The notes: generated by a model from the letters alone, not told the origin. A stretch of 64,000 nucleotides of DNA from Amycolatopsis sp. NBC_01480 (GCF_036227205.1 NZ_CP109442.1:9796001-9860000), one strand, 5' to 3'. Shown: positions 48,054 through 58,305, counted from the stretch's first letter. Made by a program: numbers and translations.

Positions 48054-49685
48054 CTACTTCACCCCGGCCAGGAACTTCGCGCCCAGCGTGACCGCGGGGC
48101 CGGAATCGTTGGCGCCCTCCAGGAAAACCACGAAGGCGACGTCGCCGCGGTAGCCGGTGAACCAGCCGTGGGCCTCGGCGCCGGAGCCGAACTGGGCGGT
48201 GCCGGTCTTGCCGAAGACGGTGCCGGAGCGGGACAACCCGGTCGCGGTGCCACCGGTGACCACCTCCCGCATCATCGTGCGCACCGAAGCCAGCACGCTA
48301 GCGGGCGGCGCGGTGTAACGCGTCGACACCTTGGTCGCCAGGTCCGGGTCCGACCACAGGCTCGGCGTCACGGCCTTGCCCGCCGCCACCGTCGCGGCCA
48401 TCAGCGCCTCGCCGAACGGGCTGACCTGCACCGTGCCCTGCCCGATGCCGTCCTCGACCTGCTCGTCGGCGCCCGCGGCCGCGACCACCTTGCCGGTTTC
48501 GGTGGCGACGCCCGGGATGTCGAAGTCCGCGTTCAGGCCGAACTGGCTGGCCGCCTTCGCCAGCCCGTCGGCAGGCAGCTGCGACGCCAGGGTCCCGAAC
48601 GTGGTGTTGCACGACTTCGCGAACGCCCGGTGCATCGGCACCGTGCCCAGGTCGAAGCCCTCGTTGGAGATGGTCCGGGTGCCGATCCGCGCGGTCAGCG
48701 GGCACGGCAGCGACGCGTCCGGGGTGGCGATCCCGGCCTCCAGCGCGGCCGTCGCCGTCGCGATCTTGAACGTCGAGCCGGGCGCGTACAGCCCGCTCAG
48801 CGCCGACGGCCCGGTCCCGGCCGCGGCGTTCTGCGCCACCGCCAGCACCCCGCCGGTCGACGGCTGGATCGCCACGATCAGGGCCTTGCCGCCGAAGCCG
48901 TCCACGGCCGTCTGCGCCGCCGACTCGACCGCGACGCTCAGCGTGGACTTCAGCGCCGGCGTCCCGCTGGTGGTCTTGCCGAACAGCGTCTCCAGGTTCT
49001 TGCCCGACGTGTCCACCCGCTCGACCGCGAACGCGTCCGAGGAGGTGGCGCGGACCTGCCCGGTCAGCGCCGTCTGGAGCAGCGGGAACGCCGCTCCGTC
49101 GGCCATCCGGGTGCCGCCGGGGCCGCTCGTCAGGATCGGCTTGCCGTCGCGGTCGACCACCGCGGGCTCGTCCCCCGACGAGGTCGCGACGACCAGGCGC
49201 TGCCCGGCCTGCAGCTTCGGCTGGAGGGCCGCGGGCGTCCAGTGCACCCGCCATTCCGGGCCGGACCGCACGACGTCGAACGAACCGTCGTAGGACCACA
49301 CGTGGCCGGCGCCGAGCGTCCAGGTCATGGTGTACGCGGCGGACGCCTTGTCCCCCGCGGGCGCGCCGACCGTGCCGAGCTTGGCCTGCATCCCGGTCGG
49401 CTTCAACGTGGCCCAGGCGTCGCGCAGGACGGCGGCCGAGCCGGACGGGTCGTCGGTCAGCCGGCTCGCGCCGTCGGTGTCGCTCGAGGACAGCGCCTTC
49501 AGGTACTGGTCCGCCGCCGAGGTCGGATCGGGCGCCTGCACCACGTCCGAGGCCGGAGCCTGTCCTGGTGAGGACGCTGCCGGAGCCGGGCTCCCGCCGC
49601 TGAGCAGGACCACCGCTGCCACCACGATCGCGACCACCGCGACGGCGCCGCCGATCAGCACGCCTCTTTTGCCCGCAGGACTCAC
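48054..49685 (-). CDS. Penicillin-binding transpeptidase with MecA-like N-terminal domain
   Basis: 543 residues. One N-terminal membrane anchor (GVLIGGAVAVVAIVVAAVVLL), an NTF2-like MecA_N domain (about 55-155), a dimerisation region, then the transpeptidase domain with SxxK in YAPGSTFK (Ser about 301), SxN in AKSCNTTF (about 359) and KTG in FGKTGTAQFG (about 494). It cross-links peptidoglycan in the periplasm and resembles the class B PBPs of actinobacteria annotated as PBP2-like. A MecA_N domain does not by itself imply beta-lactam resistance. GTG start. Located between ileS and the antiporter. Confidence 0.9.
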   Translation of the reverse strand: MSPAGKRGVLIGGAVAVVAIVVAAVVLLSGGSPAPAASSPGQAPASDVVQAPDPTSAADQYLKALSSSDTDGASRLTDDPSGSAAVLRDAWATLKPTGMQAKLGTVGAPAGDKASAAYTMTWTLGAGHVWSYDGSFDVVRSGPEWRVHWTPAALQPKLQAGQRLVVATSSGDEPAVVDRDGKPILTSGPGGTRMADGAAFPLLQTALTGQVRATSSDAFAVERVDTSGKNLETLFGKTTSGTPALKSTLSVAVESAAQTAVDGFGGKALIVAIQPSTGGVLAVAQNAAAGTGPSALSGLYAPGSTFKIATATAALEAGIATPDASLPCPLTARIGTRTISNEGFDLGTVPMHRAFAKSCNTTFGTLASQLPADGLAKAASQFGLNADFDIPGVATETGKVVAAAGADEQVEDGIGQGTVQVSPFGEALMAATVAAGKAVTPSLWSDPDLATKVSTRYTAPPASVLASVRTMMREVVTGGTATGLSRSGTVFGKTGTAQFGSGAEAHGWFTGYRGDVAFVVFLEGANDSGPAVTLGAKFLAGVK

Positions 49686-49795
49686 CGTGAACTCTCCCCC
49701 TGGCCCGTGCGGCGTTCGCGCACCCGGCCCAGCTTGCCCATCGCTCGGCGGCTCAGAGCGTTACCCGGCGACACCCGCTCCGCACCAGGACACCG

Positions 49796-49848
49796 GCCCT
49801 GAAGGCCACCATGAGGGACGTATATGCCCTCATGGTGGCCTTCAGGGC
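49796..49848. repeat. Perfect 22-bp inverted repeat, GAAGGCCACCATGAGGG family
   Basis: Left arm 49796-49817 (GCCCTGAAGGCCACCATGAG..), 9-base loop ACGTATATG, right arm 49827-49848 exactly complementary. It lies 18 bp beyond the ileS stop and 110 bp upstream of the PBP start. It can end ileS transcription, but the length and perfection exceed a normal terminator and there is no U-run. Confidence 0.9.
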
Positions 49849-49866
49849 GCAGGGAAGAGGCCGGGG

Positions 49867-52800
49867 TCAGGCCTTGGCGACCGCCACGCGCACCTTCACG
49901 CCTTCGCCGACCGTGCCCTCGAAGCCGCCGGACGCCTCGCCGTAGGACACCGCCGTGGCCAACGTCTCGGCCGCGACGAACTCCTCGTGCTTGCGCACGG
50001 CCGCGACCGTGGCCTCCGGCGCGTCGATCACCAGCGTGATGCGGTCCGCGACGTCGAGGTCCGCGTCGCGCCGGGCCTGCTGCACCACACGCACCAGGTC
50101 ACGGGCCACGCCCTCGTCGGCGAGGTCGGCGGTGACCTCGGTGTCCAGCACGACCAGCCCGGACCCACCGGGCAGCTCGGCCGCCGCGCCGCCGTCCTTG
50201 GCGACCAGACGGCGGTCGTACTCGCTGTCGAGCAGCTCGACGCCCGCGGCCACGACCGCGCCGCCGGGGCCGGTGGTCCAGTCGCCCGCCTTGACCGCCT
50301 TGATCACCTGCTGCACGGTCTTGCCCAGCCGCGGCCCGGCCGCCCGCGCGTTGACCGCGACCTCGAACTCGCCGTGCGCGGCCACATCGGCGGTCAGCTC
50401 CACGGACTTGACGTTCACCTCGTCGCGCAGGATGTCGGTGAACTCGCGCAGCGCCTCGACGTCGCCCGCCGCCACCACCAGTCGCGCCAGCGGCAGCCGC
50501 ACGCGCAGCTTGTTCGCCTTGCGCAAGGAAAGCGCCGAGGACGCCACCTGGCGCACCCGGTCCATCGAGGTCACCAGCGCCGCGTCGGACGGCAGGTCGA
50601 GCGCGTTCGGCCAGTCCGTCAGGTGCACCGAGCGGCCGCCGGTCAGCCCGCGCCACACCGTTTCCGTGGTCAGCGGCAGCAGCGGCGCGACGACGCGGCA
50701 GGTCACCTCGAGCACGGTGTGCAGGGTGTCGATCGCGTCCTGCTCCCCTGCCCAGAAGCGGTCCCGCGAGCGCCGCACGTACCAGTTCGTGAGCACCTCG
50801 AGGAAATCACGCACGGTCTGGCAGGCGCCGGCGATGTCGTAGTTGTCCAGCGCGTACTCGACGTCGGTGACCAGCTCGTGGGTCTTGGCCAGCACGTACC
50901 GGTCGAGCAGGTGCGGGGAATCCGTGCGCCACTTGCCGTCCACGCCCTCGGCGTTCGCGTACAGGGCCAGGAAGTAGTACGAGTTCCACAGCGGCAGCAC
51001 GGCCTGGCGCACGGCGTCGCGGATGCCCCGGTCGGTCACGACCAGGTTGCCGCCGCGCAGGATCGGGCTCGCCATCAGGTACCAGCGCATGGCGTCGGAG
51101 CCGTCGCGCTCGAACACCTCGTTGACGTCCGGGTAGTTCCGCAGCGACTTGGACATCTTCTGCCCGTCGGAGCCAAGCACGATGCCGTGCGAAATGCAGG
51201 TGCGGAACGCCGGCCGGTCGAACAGCGCGGTGGCGAGCACGTGCAGCAGGTAGAACCAGCCGCGGGTCTGGCCGATGTACTCCACGATGAAGTCGCTCGG
51301 GTAGTGGTGCTCGAACCACTCGGCGTTCTCGAACGGGTAATGCACCTGGGCGTACGGCATCGAGCCCGAGTCGAACCAGACGTCGAGCACCTCGGGCACC
51401 CGGCGCATGGTCGAGTTCCCGGTCGGGTCGTCCGGGTTCGGCCGGGTCAGCTCGTCGATGTACGGCCGGTGCAGGTTGTCCAGGCGCACGCCGAAGTCGC
51501 GCTCCAGCTCGTCGAGCGAGCCGTAGACGTCGGTGCGCGGGTACGCCGGGTCGTCGGACTGCCACACCGGGATCGGCGAGCCCCAGTAGCGGTTGCGGGA
51601 GATCGACCAGTCGATGGCGTTCTCCAGCCACTTGCCGAACTGGCCGTCCTTGACGTTGCCCGGGTACCAGGTGATCTGCTGGTTCAGCTCGACCATCCGG
51701 TCCTTGAACTGCGTCACCGCGACGAACCACGACGAGACGGCGCGGTAGATCAGCGGGTTCCGGCAGCGCCAGCAGTGCGGGTACGAGTGGTCGTAGGTCT
51801 CGTGCCGCAGCAGCACCGCGCCCTGGCGGCCCGCGGCACCGGTGCCGTTCTTGAGGTCCCGGACGATGTCCGCGTTGGCGTCGAAGACCTGCTCGCCCTC
51901 GTAGTCCGGCACGGTGGCGTCGAACTTGCCGTGCGCGTCGACCGGCGTCACGGGGGTGATCCCGGCGGCGTCGGTGACCACCTTGTCCTCCGCGCCGTAC
52001 GCGGGCGCGATGTGCACGGCGCCGGTGCCGTCCTCGGTGGTGACGTAGTCCGCGGACAGCACCCGGTGCGCGTTCTCCGTGCCGACGAAGTACGGGAACG
52101 GTGGGGCGTAACGGTTTCCGAGCAGCTGCGCCCCGGTGTAGCGCGCCACCACGGCCGGCTCCTCGCCCAGCTCGCGCGAGTACGCGGCGACCCGCGCCTC
52201 GGCGAGCAGGAACCGCTTGCCGGGGAAGTTCTCGCTCTCCACCACCACGTAATCGACCTCGGGGTGTACCGCGGTGGCCAGGTTGGACGGCAGCGTCCAC
52301 GGGGTGGTCGTCCAGATCAGCAGGTACGTGCCGTCGAGCTCGTTCCCGTTGCCCTCCAGGCGGAACCCGACGGTGACCGCCGGGTCCTGGCGGTTGCGGT
52401 AGACGTCCGCGTCCATGCCCAGCTCGTGGTTGGACAGCGGCGTGGCGTCTCGCCAGCAGTAGGGCAGCACGCGGTAGCCCTCGTAGACGAGTCCCTTGTC
52501 CCACAACTGCTTGAACGCCCAGAGCACCGACTCCATGTAGGTGACGTCGAGCGTTTTGTAGTCGTTTTCGAAGTCCACCCAGCGCGCCTGGCGGGTGACG
52601 TAGTCCTGCCACTCGTCGGTGTAGCGCAGCACGGACTCGCGCGAAGCCTCGTTGAACTTCGCGATGCCCATCTCTTCGATCTCGGTGGTCTCGGTGATGC
52701 CGAGTTGGCGCATCGCCTCGAGTTCGGCGGGCAGGCCGTGGGTGTCCCAGCCGAACCGGCGCTCGACGTGATTGCCCTTCATGGTCCGGTAGCGCGGGAC

Positions 52801-53046
52801 GATGTCCTTCACGTAACCGGTGAGCAGGTGGCCGTAGTGCGGCAGGCCGTTCGCGAAGGGCGGGCCGTCGTAGAAGACGAACTCGTTGTCGCCGTTCTGC
52901 CCGGCCGGGCGCTGGTCGATCGACGCCTGGAACGTCCGGTCGCTCTCCCAGTACTCGAGGACGCGCTGCTCCAGCGCGGGGAACGACGGCTGGGACGGGA
53001 CGGCGTTCGTTCCGTCCGCTCCGTCCAGCTGGGCCTGGGGGTACAT
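49867..53046 (-). CDS. ileS: Isoleucyl-tRNA synthetase
   Basis: 1059 residues, class I synthetase. HIGH motif HYGH at 70-73 ([14 protein letters not shown]), CP1 editing domain ([12 protein letters not shown] to about 440), KMSKS near 628 ([14 protein letters not shown]), and anticodon-binding plus C-terminal zinc-less domains as in the long bacterial/eukaryote-like IleRS2 form (no C-terminal Cys cluster seen). It charges tRNA-Ile. ATG 53046 has AAGGAG ten bases upstream, inside the T-box leader. IleRS2-type enzymes are often resistant to mupirocin; that is family knowledge, not tested here. Confidence 0.95.
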   Translation of the reverse strand: MYPQAQLDGADGTNAVPSQPSFPALEQRVLEYWESDRTFQASIDQRPAGQNGDNEFVFYDGPPFANGLPHYGHLLTGYVKDIVPRYRTMKGNHVERRFGWDTHGLPAELEAMRQLGITETTEIEEMGIAKFNEASRESVLRYTDEWQDYVTRQARWVDFENDYKTLDVTYMESVLWAFKQLWDKGLVYEGYRVLPYCWRDATPLSNHELGMDADVYRNRQDPAVTVGFRLEGNGNELDGTYLLIWTTTPWTLPSNLATAVHPEVDYVVVESENFPGKRFLLAEARVAAYSRELGEEPAVVARYTGAQLLGNRYAPPFPYFVGTENAHRVLSADYVTTEDGTGAVHIAPAYGAEDKVVTDAAGITPVTPVDAHGKFDATVPDYEGEQVFDANADIVRDLKNGTGAAGRQGAVLLRHETYDHSYPHCWRCRNPLIYRAVSSWFVAVTQFKDRMVELNQQITWYPGNVKDGQFGKWLENAIDWSISRNRYWGSPIPVWQSDDPAYPRTDVYGSLDELERDFGVRLDNLHRPYIDELTRPNPDDPTGNSTMRRVPEVLDVWFDSGSMPYAQVHYPFENAEWFEHHYPSDFIVEYIGQTRGWFYLLHVLATALFDRPAFRTCISHGIVLGSDGQKMSKSLRNYPDVNEVFERDGSDAMRWYLMASPILRGGNLVVTDRGIRDAVRQAVLPLWNSYYFLALYANAEGVDGKWRTDSPHLLDRYVLAKTHELVTDVEYALDNYDIAGACQTVRDFLEVLTNWYVRRSRDRFWAGEQDAIDTLHTVLEVTCRVVAPLLPLTTETVWRGLTGGRSVHLTDWPNALDLPSDAALVTSMDRVRQVASSALSLRKANKLRVRLPLARLVVAAGDVEALREFTDILRDEVNVKSVELTADVAAHGEFEVAVNARAAGPRLGKTVQQVIKAVKAGDWTTGPGGAVVAAGVELLDSEYDRRLVAKDGGAAAELPGGSGLVVLDTEVTADLADEGVARDLVRVVQQARRDADLDVADRITLVIDAPEATVAAVRKHEEFVAAETLATAVSYGEASGGFEGTVGEGVKVRVAVAKA

Positions 53047-53084
53047 CCGGGTGCGCTCCTTGCGTTCGTCGCTCTCGTACGGAC

Positions 53085-53295
53085 GGCCGGTGCCACACCG
53101 GTCCTCCACACGGGGACGAGACGCTCGCACGCCACGCGGTACCACCCCGCTTGCCCGGGGCGAACCTCCGCTCCGGGCCACTCGTGGACGGCTGTCACGG
53201 GCCGCACCCGTCCGGTTCTACTGGGGGCGCGCCGCGCCCGGTTCTTCCGGAGGCTCCCCGGTGATGGCCGGATCAGCGCCTTGCTGTCACCAGGT
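53085..53295 (-). ncRNA. T-box riboswitch (class II, translational) upstream of ileS
   Basis: On the minus strand the T-box core TGGTACCGCG is at 53144-53135. A short Stem I upstream contains GATCCGGCCATCACCGG with the isoleucine specifier codon ATC at 53265-53263, followed by GGGGAGCCTCCGGAAGAAC. Together they match the actinobacterial ileS leaders that sense uncharged tRNA-Ile and free the ribosome site rather than control termination. The AAGGAGCGC ribosome site before ileS lies just downstream. Confidence 0.88.
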
Positions 53296-53342
53296 TAGCT
53301 GGCCGGCGCAAACCGGTTCGAGTGCCCCTGGGCCTCGTCGGC

Positions 53343-54671
53343 TCACCCGGCCACGGCCCGGCGACGGGGCTGGGTCGCCCAAGTGAGTCCGGCACACGCG
53401 AGCCAGAGCGCCGCGGCCACCACGCCGAGCACGTGCAGGCCGTGCACGAATTCACCGCGGGCGGCCGGTTCTCCTGCCACCGCACCGAAAACGGCCACGC
53501 CGAGCGCGCCGCCGGCCTGTCGCGCGGTGTTGTTGACCCCGCTCGCGACACCGGCGCGCGAGGACGGCACGTCCGCCACCGCGGCGGTGACGACGGCGGC
53601 GGTGAGCAGCCCCATGCCCAGCCCGAGGCCGAGCAGCGTCGGCAGCACCGTGGCGTACCCGCTGGTGGTCCCGATCCGCAGCAGGTTCAGCAGGCCCAGC
53701 GCGCCGACCAGGAGTCCGGCCAGCATCAGCGGCCGCGGGCCGAACCGGCCGGTGAGCCGTCCGCTCAGCGGGCCGAGCAGTGAAAGCGGGACGAACAGCG
53801 GCAGCACGGCCAGCGCGGCGCCGAGCGGGGACGCGCCGAGCACCCGCTGCAGGTACAGCGTCAACACGAGGACCGCGCCCAGCCCGACGAAGTTCATCGC
53901 GCCGGACACCAGGTTCGCGCCGATCGTCGCCGGGGCGCGCACGACGTCGAACGGCAGCATCGGCTCCCGCGCCCGGCGTTCGGCGGCGACGAACGTGACG
54001 GCGGCAGCGACCGCGAGCACCGCGGCGAGGGGCTGTCCAGCGATCACCGCGTACGTCCCGGAGCCGAGCGTGAGAGCGGCAGTCGCGGCGCCCGGCAGGT
54101 CGATGCGTCCCGGCTTCCGGACGCCCGGCGGGACCAGCCGCCGCGTGGCGATCATCGCGACGGCGGCGATCGGCACGTTGAGCCAGAACACCGGCCGCCA
54201 GCCGGCCAGTGAGACGAGCACGCCGCCCAGCAGCGGGCCCGCCGGCAGGGCGAGCGCGGACACGCCCGCCCAGACACCCAGCGCACGAGCGCGTTCACGC
54301 CGTTCGGGAAAGGCCGCGGTGATCACGGCGAGAGTCCCAGGCAGCAGCAACGCGGCGCCGGCTCCCTGCGCAGCGCGCGCCGCGACGAGCCAGGCGGCGC
54401 TGCCCGCCAGCCCGCACAGCGCGGAAGCCGCGCCGAATACCGCGAGCCCGATCAGCACCACCCCGCGATGGCCCAGCGCGTCGCCGAGCGCGCCGCCGGT
54501 GAGCAACAGCGCGGCGAGCACCACGGAGTAGCCGTCGACCACCCATTGCAGCTGCGCGAGCCCGGCGTTCAGCTCGGCGCCGATCGTGGGCAGGGCGACG
54601 TTGACGACGGTGACATCGAGCTGCACCAGGAACATCCCGGCGCACATGGTGATCAGGACGGCGGATCGCAT
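53343..54671 (-). CDS. MFS drug transporter, DHA2 (EmrB/QacA) type
   Basis: 442 residues with about 13-14 membrane helices. Motif D1 LDVTVVNVALPTIG, motif A GGALGDALGHRG, motif C SALALPAGPLLGGVL. This is the 14-helix DHA2 drug:H+ antiporter family that exports cationic or amphipathic toxins. It is divergent (65 bp) from an ArsR-type regulator that probably represses it. Its 3' end faces the ileS T-box leader. Substrate unknown. Confidence 0.9.
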   Translation of the reverse strand: MRSAVLITMCAGMFLVQLDVTVVNVALPTIGAELNAGLAQLQWVVDGYSVVLAALLLTGGALGDALGHRGVVLIGLAVFGAASALCGLAGSAAWLVAARAAQGAGAALLLPGTLAVITAAFPERRERARALGVWAGVSALALPAGPLLGGVLVSLAGWRPVFWLNVPIAAVAMIATRRLVPPGVRKPGRIDLPGAATAALTLGSGTYAVIAGQPLAAVLAVAAAVTFVAAERRAREPMLPFDVVRAPATIGANLVSGAMNFVGLGAVLVLTLYLQRVLGASPLGAALAVLPLFVPLSLLGPLSGRLTGRFGPRPLMLAGLLVGALGLLNLLRIGTTSGYATVLPTLLGLGLGMGLLTAAVVTAAVADVPSSRAGVASGVNNTARQAGGALGVAVFGAVAGEPAARGEFVHGLHVLGVVAAALWLACAGLTWATQPRRRAVAG

Positions 54672-54736
54672 GTCCCGGAGTGAACCGCGCGAAAACTTCC
54701 GTCGCGGTGGAAGTGTGCCGGGTGCACCCTGGGACC

Positions 54737-55483
54737 ATGCTCGAAGGAGATGCCGACATCGCCCGCACCGCCGCGCTGTTCGCCGACCGGGCGCGGGTGC
54801 GCGTGCTGCTGGCCCTCGCGGACGGCCGTTCGCTCGCCGCGTCCGTGCTCGCGGCCGAAGCCGGGCTGTCGGCGCAGGGGGTCAGCGCGCACCTGGCCAA
54901 ACTGCTCGACGCGGGCCTGCTCACCGCCGAACGCTCCGGGCGCCACCGGTTCTACCGGCTCGCCGGTCCCGCGCCGGAGCTGCTGGAGACGCTGGCGCGG
55001 TTCTCCCCCGCCCGGCCGGTGCGCTCGCTGAGGGAGGGCACCCGGGCGCAGGCCCTTCGGTCCGCGCGGACCTGTTACGACCACATCGCCGGTCAGCTGG
55101 GCGTCGCCGTCACCGCGGCCTTGCTGGAGCGGGAGGCACTGGTCACTGTGGATGGCCGGCCGGACACCAAACGTCGCGAAGGGGACCGGATTTCCGCACA
55201 GCTCAAGGAACATCCGTACGCGCTCGGCCCCGCTGCCGAGACCGTGTTCGGCGCGCTGGGGGTGGACCTCGCCGCTGCGTCCGCGAGCCGGCGCCCGTTG
55301 CTGCGTTTCTGCCTCGACTGGAGCGAGCAGCGACACCATCTGGCGGGCGCGTTGGGCGCGGAGCTGACCGGCCGCCTGCTGGACGCGGGCTGGCTGCGCC
55401 GCCGCGCGGAAGCCCACCGCGCCGTCCGCCTCACCCCGGAGGGCGCGGTCGCTCTGCGTGATGTGCTGGGCGTGACGATCTGA
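54737..55483 (+). CDS. ArsR-type HTH regulator
   Basis: 248 residues from ATG 54737. N-terminal winged helix (FADRARVRVLLALADGRSLAASVLAAEAGLSAQGVSAHLAKLL) with the wing AERSGRHRFYRLAG, then a ~150-residue C-terminal part with HTYDHIAGQLGVAVTAALLE-like and CLDWSEQRHHLAGALGAEL motifs. This is the long actinobacterial ArsR form (about 230-250 residues) seen next to MFS pumps, not a metal sensor. The intergenic 54672-54736 should hold the operator; no obvious dyad was seen. Confidence 0.82.
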   Translation: MLEGDADIARTAALFADRARVRVLLALADGRSLAASVLAAEAGLSAQGVSAHLAKLLDAGLLTAERSGRHRFYRLAGPAPELLETLARFSPARPVRSLREGTRAQALRSARTCYDHIAGQLGVAVTAALLEREALVTVDGRPDTKRREGDRISAQLKEHPYALGPAAETVFGALGVDLAAASASRRPLLRFCLDWSEQRHHLAGALGAELTGRLLDAGWLRRRAEAHRAVRLTPEGAVALRDVLGVTI

Positions 55484-55489
55484 GGAGGG

Positions 55490-56191
55490 TCAGCGGTGGG
55501 CGGCGGCGAGCACGGCGTCCGGGCCGCAGCGGGCGCACGGGGTGAAGCCGAGCTGCCGGGCCTCGCCGACGGCGATCGGGATGGTGTCGCGGCCGGAGAG
55601 CCAGCCGCAGTCCACCAGGTGATAGCGGGGGTACTCGTCGACGACGACCACCTCGTCCTCGAGGTCCGAGACGATGGCCAGGTCGTCGGCCGCCGTCTCC
55701 TCCTCGCCGGGCGCGTTCTCACGGGTGGGGTCTGCCTTGGTGACCTTGGTCGCGACAGCCGCGGCGGGCGCGGGTGAGTCCGCGACGGTGGTCTCGGCCG
55801 TGGTCTCGGCCGTGGTCTCGGCAGCGGCCGGTTCGGGCTCGTCTTCCGGCTCGATCACCGGGTCCGGCACGTCCGCCGGATCGCCGAGTTCACCCGTGGA
55901 GGGGAGGAGAGCGGTCGCCTCCGCATCTTCCTTGTCCGCGTCCTCGGCGGTGTCCCCGGCGTCCTTGGTGTCTTTTGCGTCCGCGCTGTCCTCGGCGTCA
56001 GCACCGTCCTGCGTGGACGGTGCTGCCGCGGCGGCCCGCTTGCGGCGGCGCAGCCAGTCGACGAGCAGGATCAGCCCGGCGAGCACCGACAGGCCGATCG
56101 AGACCCAGGCCCACAGCGAGGTGGCCGTGATGAGGGCCGTGACGAGCAGCGCGAGCGCCGCCAGCACCAGAATGAGGACGATGTAGAGCAC
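55490..56191 (-). CDS. Membrane protein of the wag31 cluster with acidic repeats and a C-terminal Cys motif
   Basis: 233 residues, GTG start. Two closely spaced membrane helices (about 2-25 and 28-46), a basic loop WLRRRKR, then a long Asp/Glu/Ala-rich disordered part including three ETTA repeats from a 12-bp tandem repeat (55791-55822). A compact C-terminal domain has YPRYHLVDCGWLSGRDTIPIAVGEARQLGFTPCARCGPD (Cys near 200, 222 and 225). The last domain is recurrent in actinobacteria beside wag31/divIVA genes. Function unknown; the position suggests a cell-envelope or division role. Confidence 0.7.
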   Translation of the reverse strand: MLYIVLILVLAALALLVTALITATSLWAWVSIGLSVLAGLILLVDWLRRRKRAAAAAPSTQDGADAEDSADAKDTKDAGDTAEDADKEDAEATALLPSTGELGDPADVPDPVIEPEDEPEPAAAETTAETTAETTVADSPAPAAAVATKVTKADPTRENAPGEEETAADDLAIVSDLEDEVVVVDEYPRYHLVDCGWLSGRDTIPIAVGEARQLGFTPCARCGPDAVLAAAHR

Positions 56192-56355
56192 GCTGAATTA
56201 GAGCACGAACCGGTGGAATACCGGGTTACGAAACGCCCACGCCCCGTACTCCCGCAAGTGCTTTCCGTGGCGGGCGCGACCACACGCACGGCGAAAGCCC
56301 CGCCGTCGCCGGGATCCGGCGGACGACGGGGCAGTCACGCAAAAAGACAGCCGGT

Positions 56356-56386
56356 CCCGGCGCGCGTGGGACTCACGCGCGCCGGG
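56356..56386. terminator. Hairpin terminator after wag31
   Basis: CCCGGCGCGCGTG (56356-56368) pairs perfectly with CACGCGCGCCGGG (56374-56386) around GGACT, followed on the minus strand by CTTTTT about ten bases further. A second imperfect hairpin (56297-56332) lies next to it. Together they separate wag31 from the downstream membrane-protein gene. Confidence 0.65.
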
Positions 56387-56417
56387 GCCTAGGCGTGAAA
56401 AACGAGGCGTGAAAAAC

Positions 56418-57269
56418 TCAGCCCGCTTCGGCCCGCGGGCCGAACGAGTAGCCCTGGCCGTTGCCGGAGCCGGCCGGCTGGCCCGAGTTCGACGAGGCCG
56501 AAGCCGGCGCCGCCGATCCCCGGTCGTCGAGCTCACGCAGCTGGGACTCGAGGAATCCGCGCAGCCTCGTGCGGTACTCCCGCTCGATCGTGCGCAGCTC
56601 CTCGATCTTCTTGCCCAGAGCGCCCTTCTCGGCGTTCAGGTTGTTCATCGTCTCGGTGTACTTGCGCTGCGACTCGCGTTCCATCGTGGTCGCCTTGTCA
56701 CGGGCCTGACGCTCCAGCGTCTCGGCCCGCGTGCGCGCGTCGTTCAGCATGGTCTCGGCCCGCGTGCGGGCCTCGTTGACCATCGAGTCGGACTTCGCCC
56801 GGGCATCGGAGAGCAGCTGCTCGGACTTGGTCCGCGCCTCCGCCAGCATGCCGTCGGACTCCGTCTTGGCCTCGGCGGTCAGCCGGTCGGCCATCTCCTG
56901 GGCCAGGCCGAGGACCTTGGCGGCCTGGACGTTCGGCTCGCCACTGTCACCGCCGACCATCGAATGGGCCTGTGTCTGCTCCATCGCCGAAGCGGGGGGC
57001 GGCACGGGCGCCAGCCGGCGGGAGGGCTCTTCCCGCACCGGCGGTGGACCGCTCACCTTCGCGTTCTCGAGCTCACCGCGGGTCGATTCCAGCTCGTTGT
57101 CGAGCTGTTCGACCTGCTGCCGCAGCTCGTTGTTGTCCTCGATCAACCGGGCAAGCTCGGTCTCCACCAGGTCGAGGAACGCGTCCACCTCGTCCTCGTT
57201 GTAGCCCCTCTTGCCGATGGGCGGCTTGCTGAACGCGACGTTATGCACGTCAGCGGGGGTCAACGACAT
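56418..57269 (-). CDS. wag31: DivIVA-like polar growth protein Wag31
   Basis: 283 residues. N-terminal DivIVA lipid-binding domain ([35 protein letters not shown]), a coiled coil, a Pro-rich spacer ([19 protein letters not shown]), then a second long coiled coil with heptads such as [26 protein letters not shown], and a Ser/Gly tail. It marks the cell poles and recruits the elongation machinery. GAGGTG precedes the ATG. Standard place in the ftsZ-sepF-yggT-wag31 series. Confidence 0.95.
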   Translation of the reverse strand: MSLTPADVHNVAFSKPPIGKRGYNEDEVDAFLDLVETELARLIEDNNELRQQVEQLDNELESTRGELENAKVSGPPPVREEPSRRLAPVPPPASAMEQTQAHSMVGGDSGEPNVQAAKVLGLAQEMADRLTAEAKTESDGMLAEARTKSEQLLSDARAKSDSMVNEARTRAETMLNDARTRAETLERQARDKATTMERESQRKYTETMNNLNAEKGALGKKIEELRTIEREYRTRLRGFLESQLRELDDRGSAAPASASSNSGQPAGSGNGQGYSFGPRAEAG

Positions 57270-57321
57270 CAGATCACCTCACGCACTCCATGGCCTGCAG
57301 GGTCCACCCAAGTTTCCCCGA

Positions 57322-57606
57322 TCACCTGGGAGTTGCCAGTTGCATCGCGAAGAACACAACCAACAGCAGCACCATAATCGATAAGTCCAGTCCCATCCCG
57401 CCGATCCGAACCATCGGGATCATTCGTCTGAACAGACGAACCGGCGGGTCGGTCACTGTGTAGATGGTCTCGAGCGTGACCGCAACCCCTCCGGCGGGAC
57501 GCCACTCACGCGCGAAGGTGCGCACAAGCTCGATCACGATACGCGCCGTCAAGAGCAGCCAGAAGGCGAACAGCACGTACCAGACCACCAGCCACACAGC
57601 ATTCAC
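57322..57606 (-). CDS. YggT family membrane protein
   Basis: 94 residues, GTG start. Two membrane segments (VWLVVWYVLFAFWLLLTARIV and LDLSIMVLLLVVFFAMQL) joined by the conserved YggT loop with TDPPVRLFRRMIPMVRIGG. The family is widespread next to sepF/divIVA and is linked to osmotic shock or division without a defined biochemical role. It lies between sepF and wag31 in the conserved order. Confidence 0.9.
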   Translation of the reverse strand: MNAVWLVVWYVLFAFWLLLTARIVIELVRTFAREWRPAGGVAVTLETIYTVTDPPVRLFRRMIPMVRIGGMGLDLSIMVLLLVVFFAMQLATPR

Positions 57607-57711
57607 GCGACCACTCTAGCGGGGGACCTCCGGAGAAGCCGCAGCCAGCGGCCGCGACATCCCATCGAGTCGACAAAATCACGTTCTGCTGCGCCCAGCG
57701 GTCCGGGCTGA

Positions 57712-58305
57712 TCAGCCGCGCAGGAACAATCCGCCCTCGGCGATCCGCCGACGGTCCTCAGCCGTCACATCGACGTCCGGCGGTGAGAGAAGGAACACCT
57801 TGTTGGTGACCTTGTCCATCGAGCCCCGCAGCGCGAACGCCAGGCCCGCGGAGAAGTCGACGAGCCGCTTCGCGTCCGCGTTCTCCATCTCGGTGAGGTT
57901 GATGATCACCGGGATGCCCTCGCGGTAGTGCTCGCCGATCTGGCGCGCCTCGACGTAGCTCGTCATGTGCAGCGTCTTGATCCGGCTCAGCGCGTCGCGC
58001 GCCGGCGTCCGCACCGGCTCCGAGAGCGGGCGCAGCCGGGCGACCGGCTCGGGCTGGCGGTCGACGGCCAGCGCGCCGTGCGTGGTCGGCTCGGCCGTGA
58101 CCGACCGTGACCGGGACCGCGGCGCGGGCTCGTCGTACGTGTCATCAGGCTCGCGGTACCGTGACCGGGACCGGGCCGGCGGCTCGTCGTAGGTGTCGTA
58201 CTCGTCGTCGTAACCACGGCGGTACTCTTCGTCCTCGACCTCGTAGCCGTCTTCGTCTGCGGGCACCATCCCGAAGTAGGCCTTCAGCTTCTGCAGCGCG
58301 CTCAT
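57712..58305 (-). CDS. sepF: Cell division protein SepF
   Basis: 197 residues from ATG 58305 (GGGAGAGG upstream). N-terminal amphipathic membrane helix ([13 protein letters not shown]), an acidic/Arg-Ser linker with two RSRSR-type repeats (about 45-75), then the SepF domain from about 105 ([43 protein letters not shown]). SepF anchors FtsZ to the membrane; actinobacteria lack FtsA, so it is the main anchor here. The final [13 protein letters not shown] is the usual end. Confidence 0.94.
   Translation of the reverse strand: MSALQKLKAYFGMVPADEDGYEVEDEEYRRGYDDEYDTYDEPPARSRSRYREPDDTYDEPAPRSRSRSVTAEPTTHGALAVDRQPEPVARLRPLSEPVRTPARDALSRIKTLHMTSYVEARQIGEHYREGIPVIINLTEMENADAKRLVDFSAGLAFALRGSMDKVTNKVFLLSPPDVDVTAEDRRRIAEGGLFLRG

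Noticed and set aside
49327..53298. 1323-codon plus-strand open frame opposite ileS and the PBP gene
   Set aside because: Antisense to ileS; Arg/Val/Gly-biased translation without domains.
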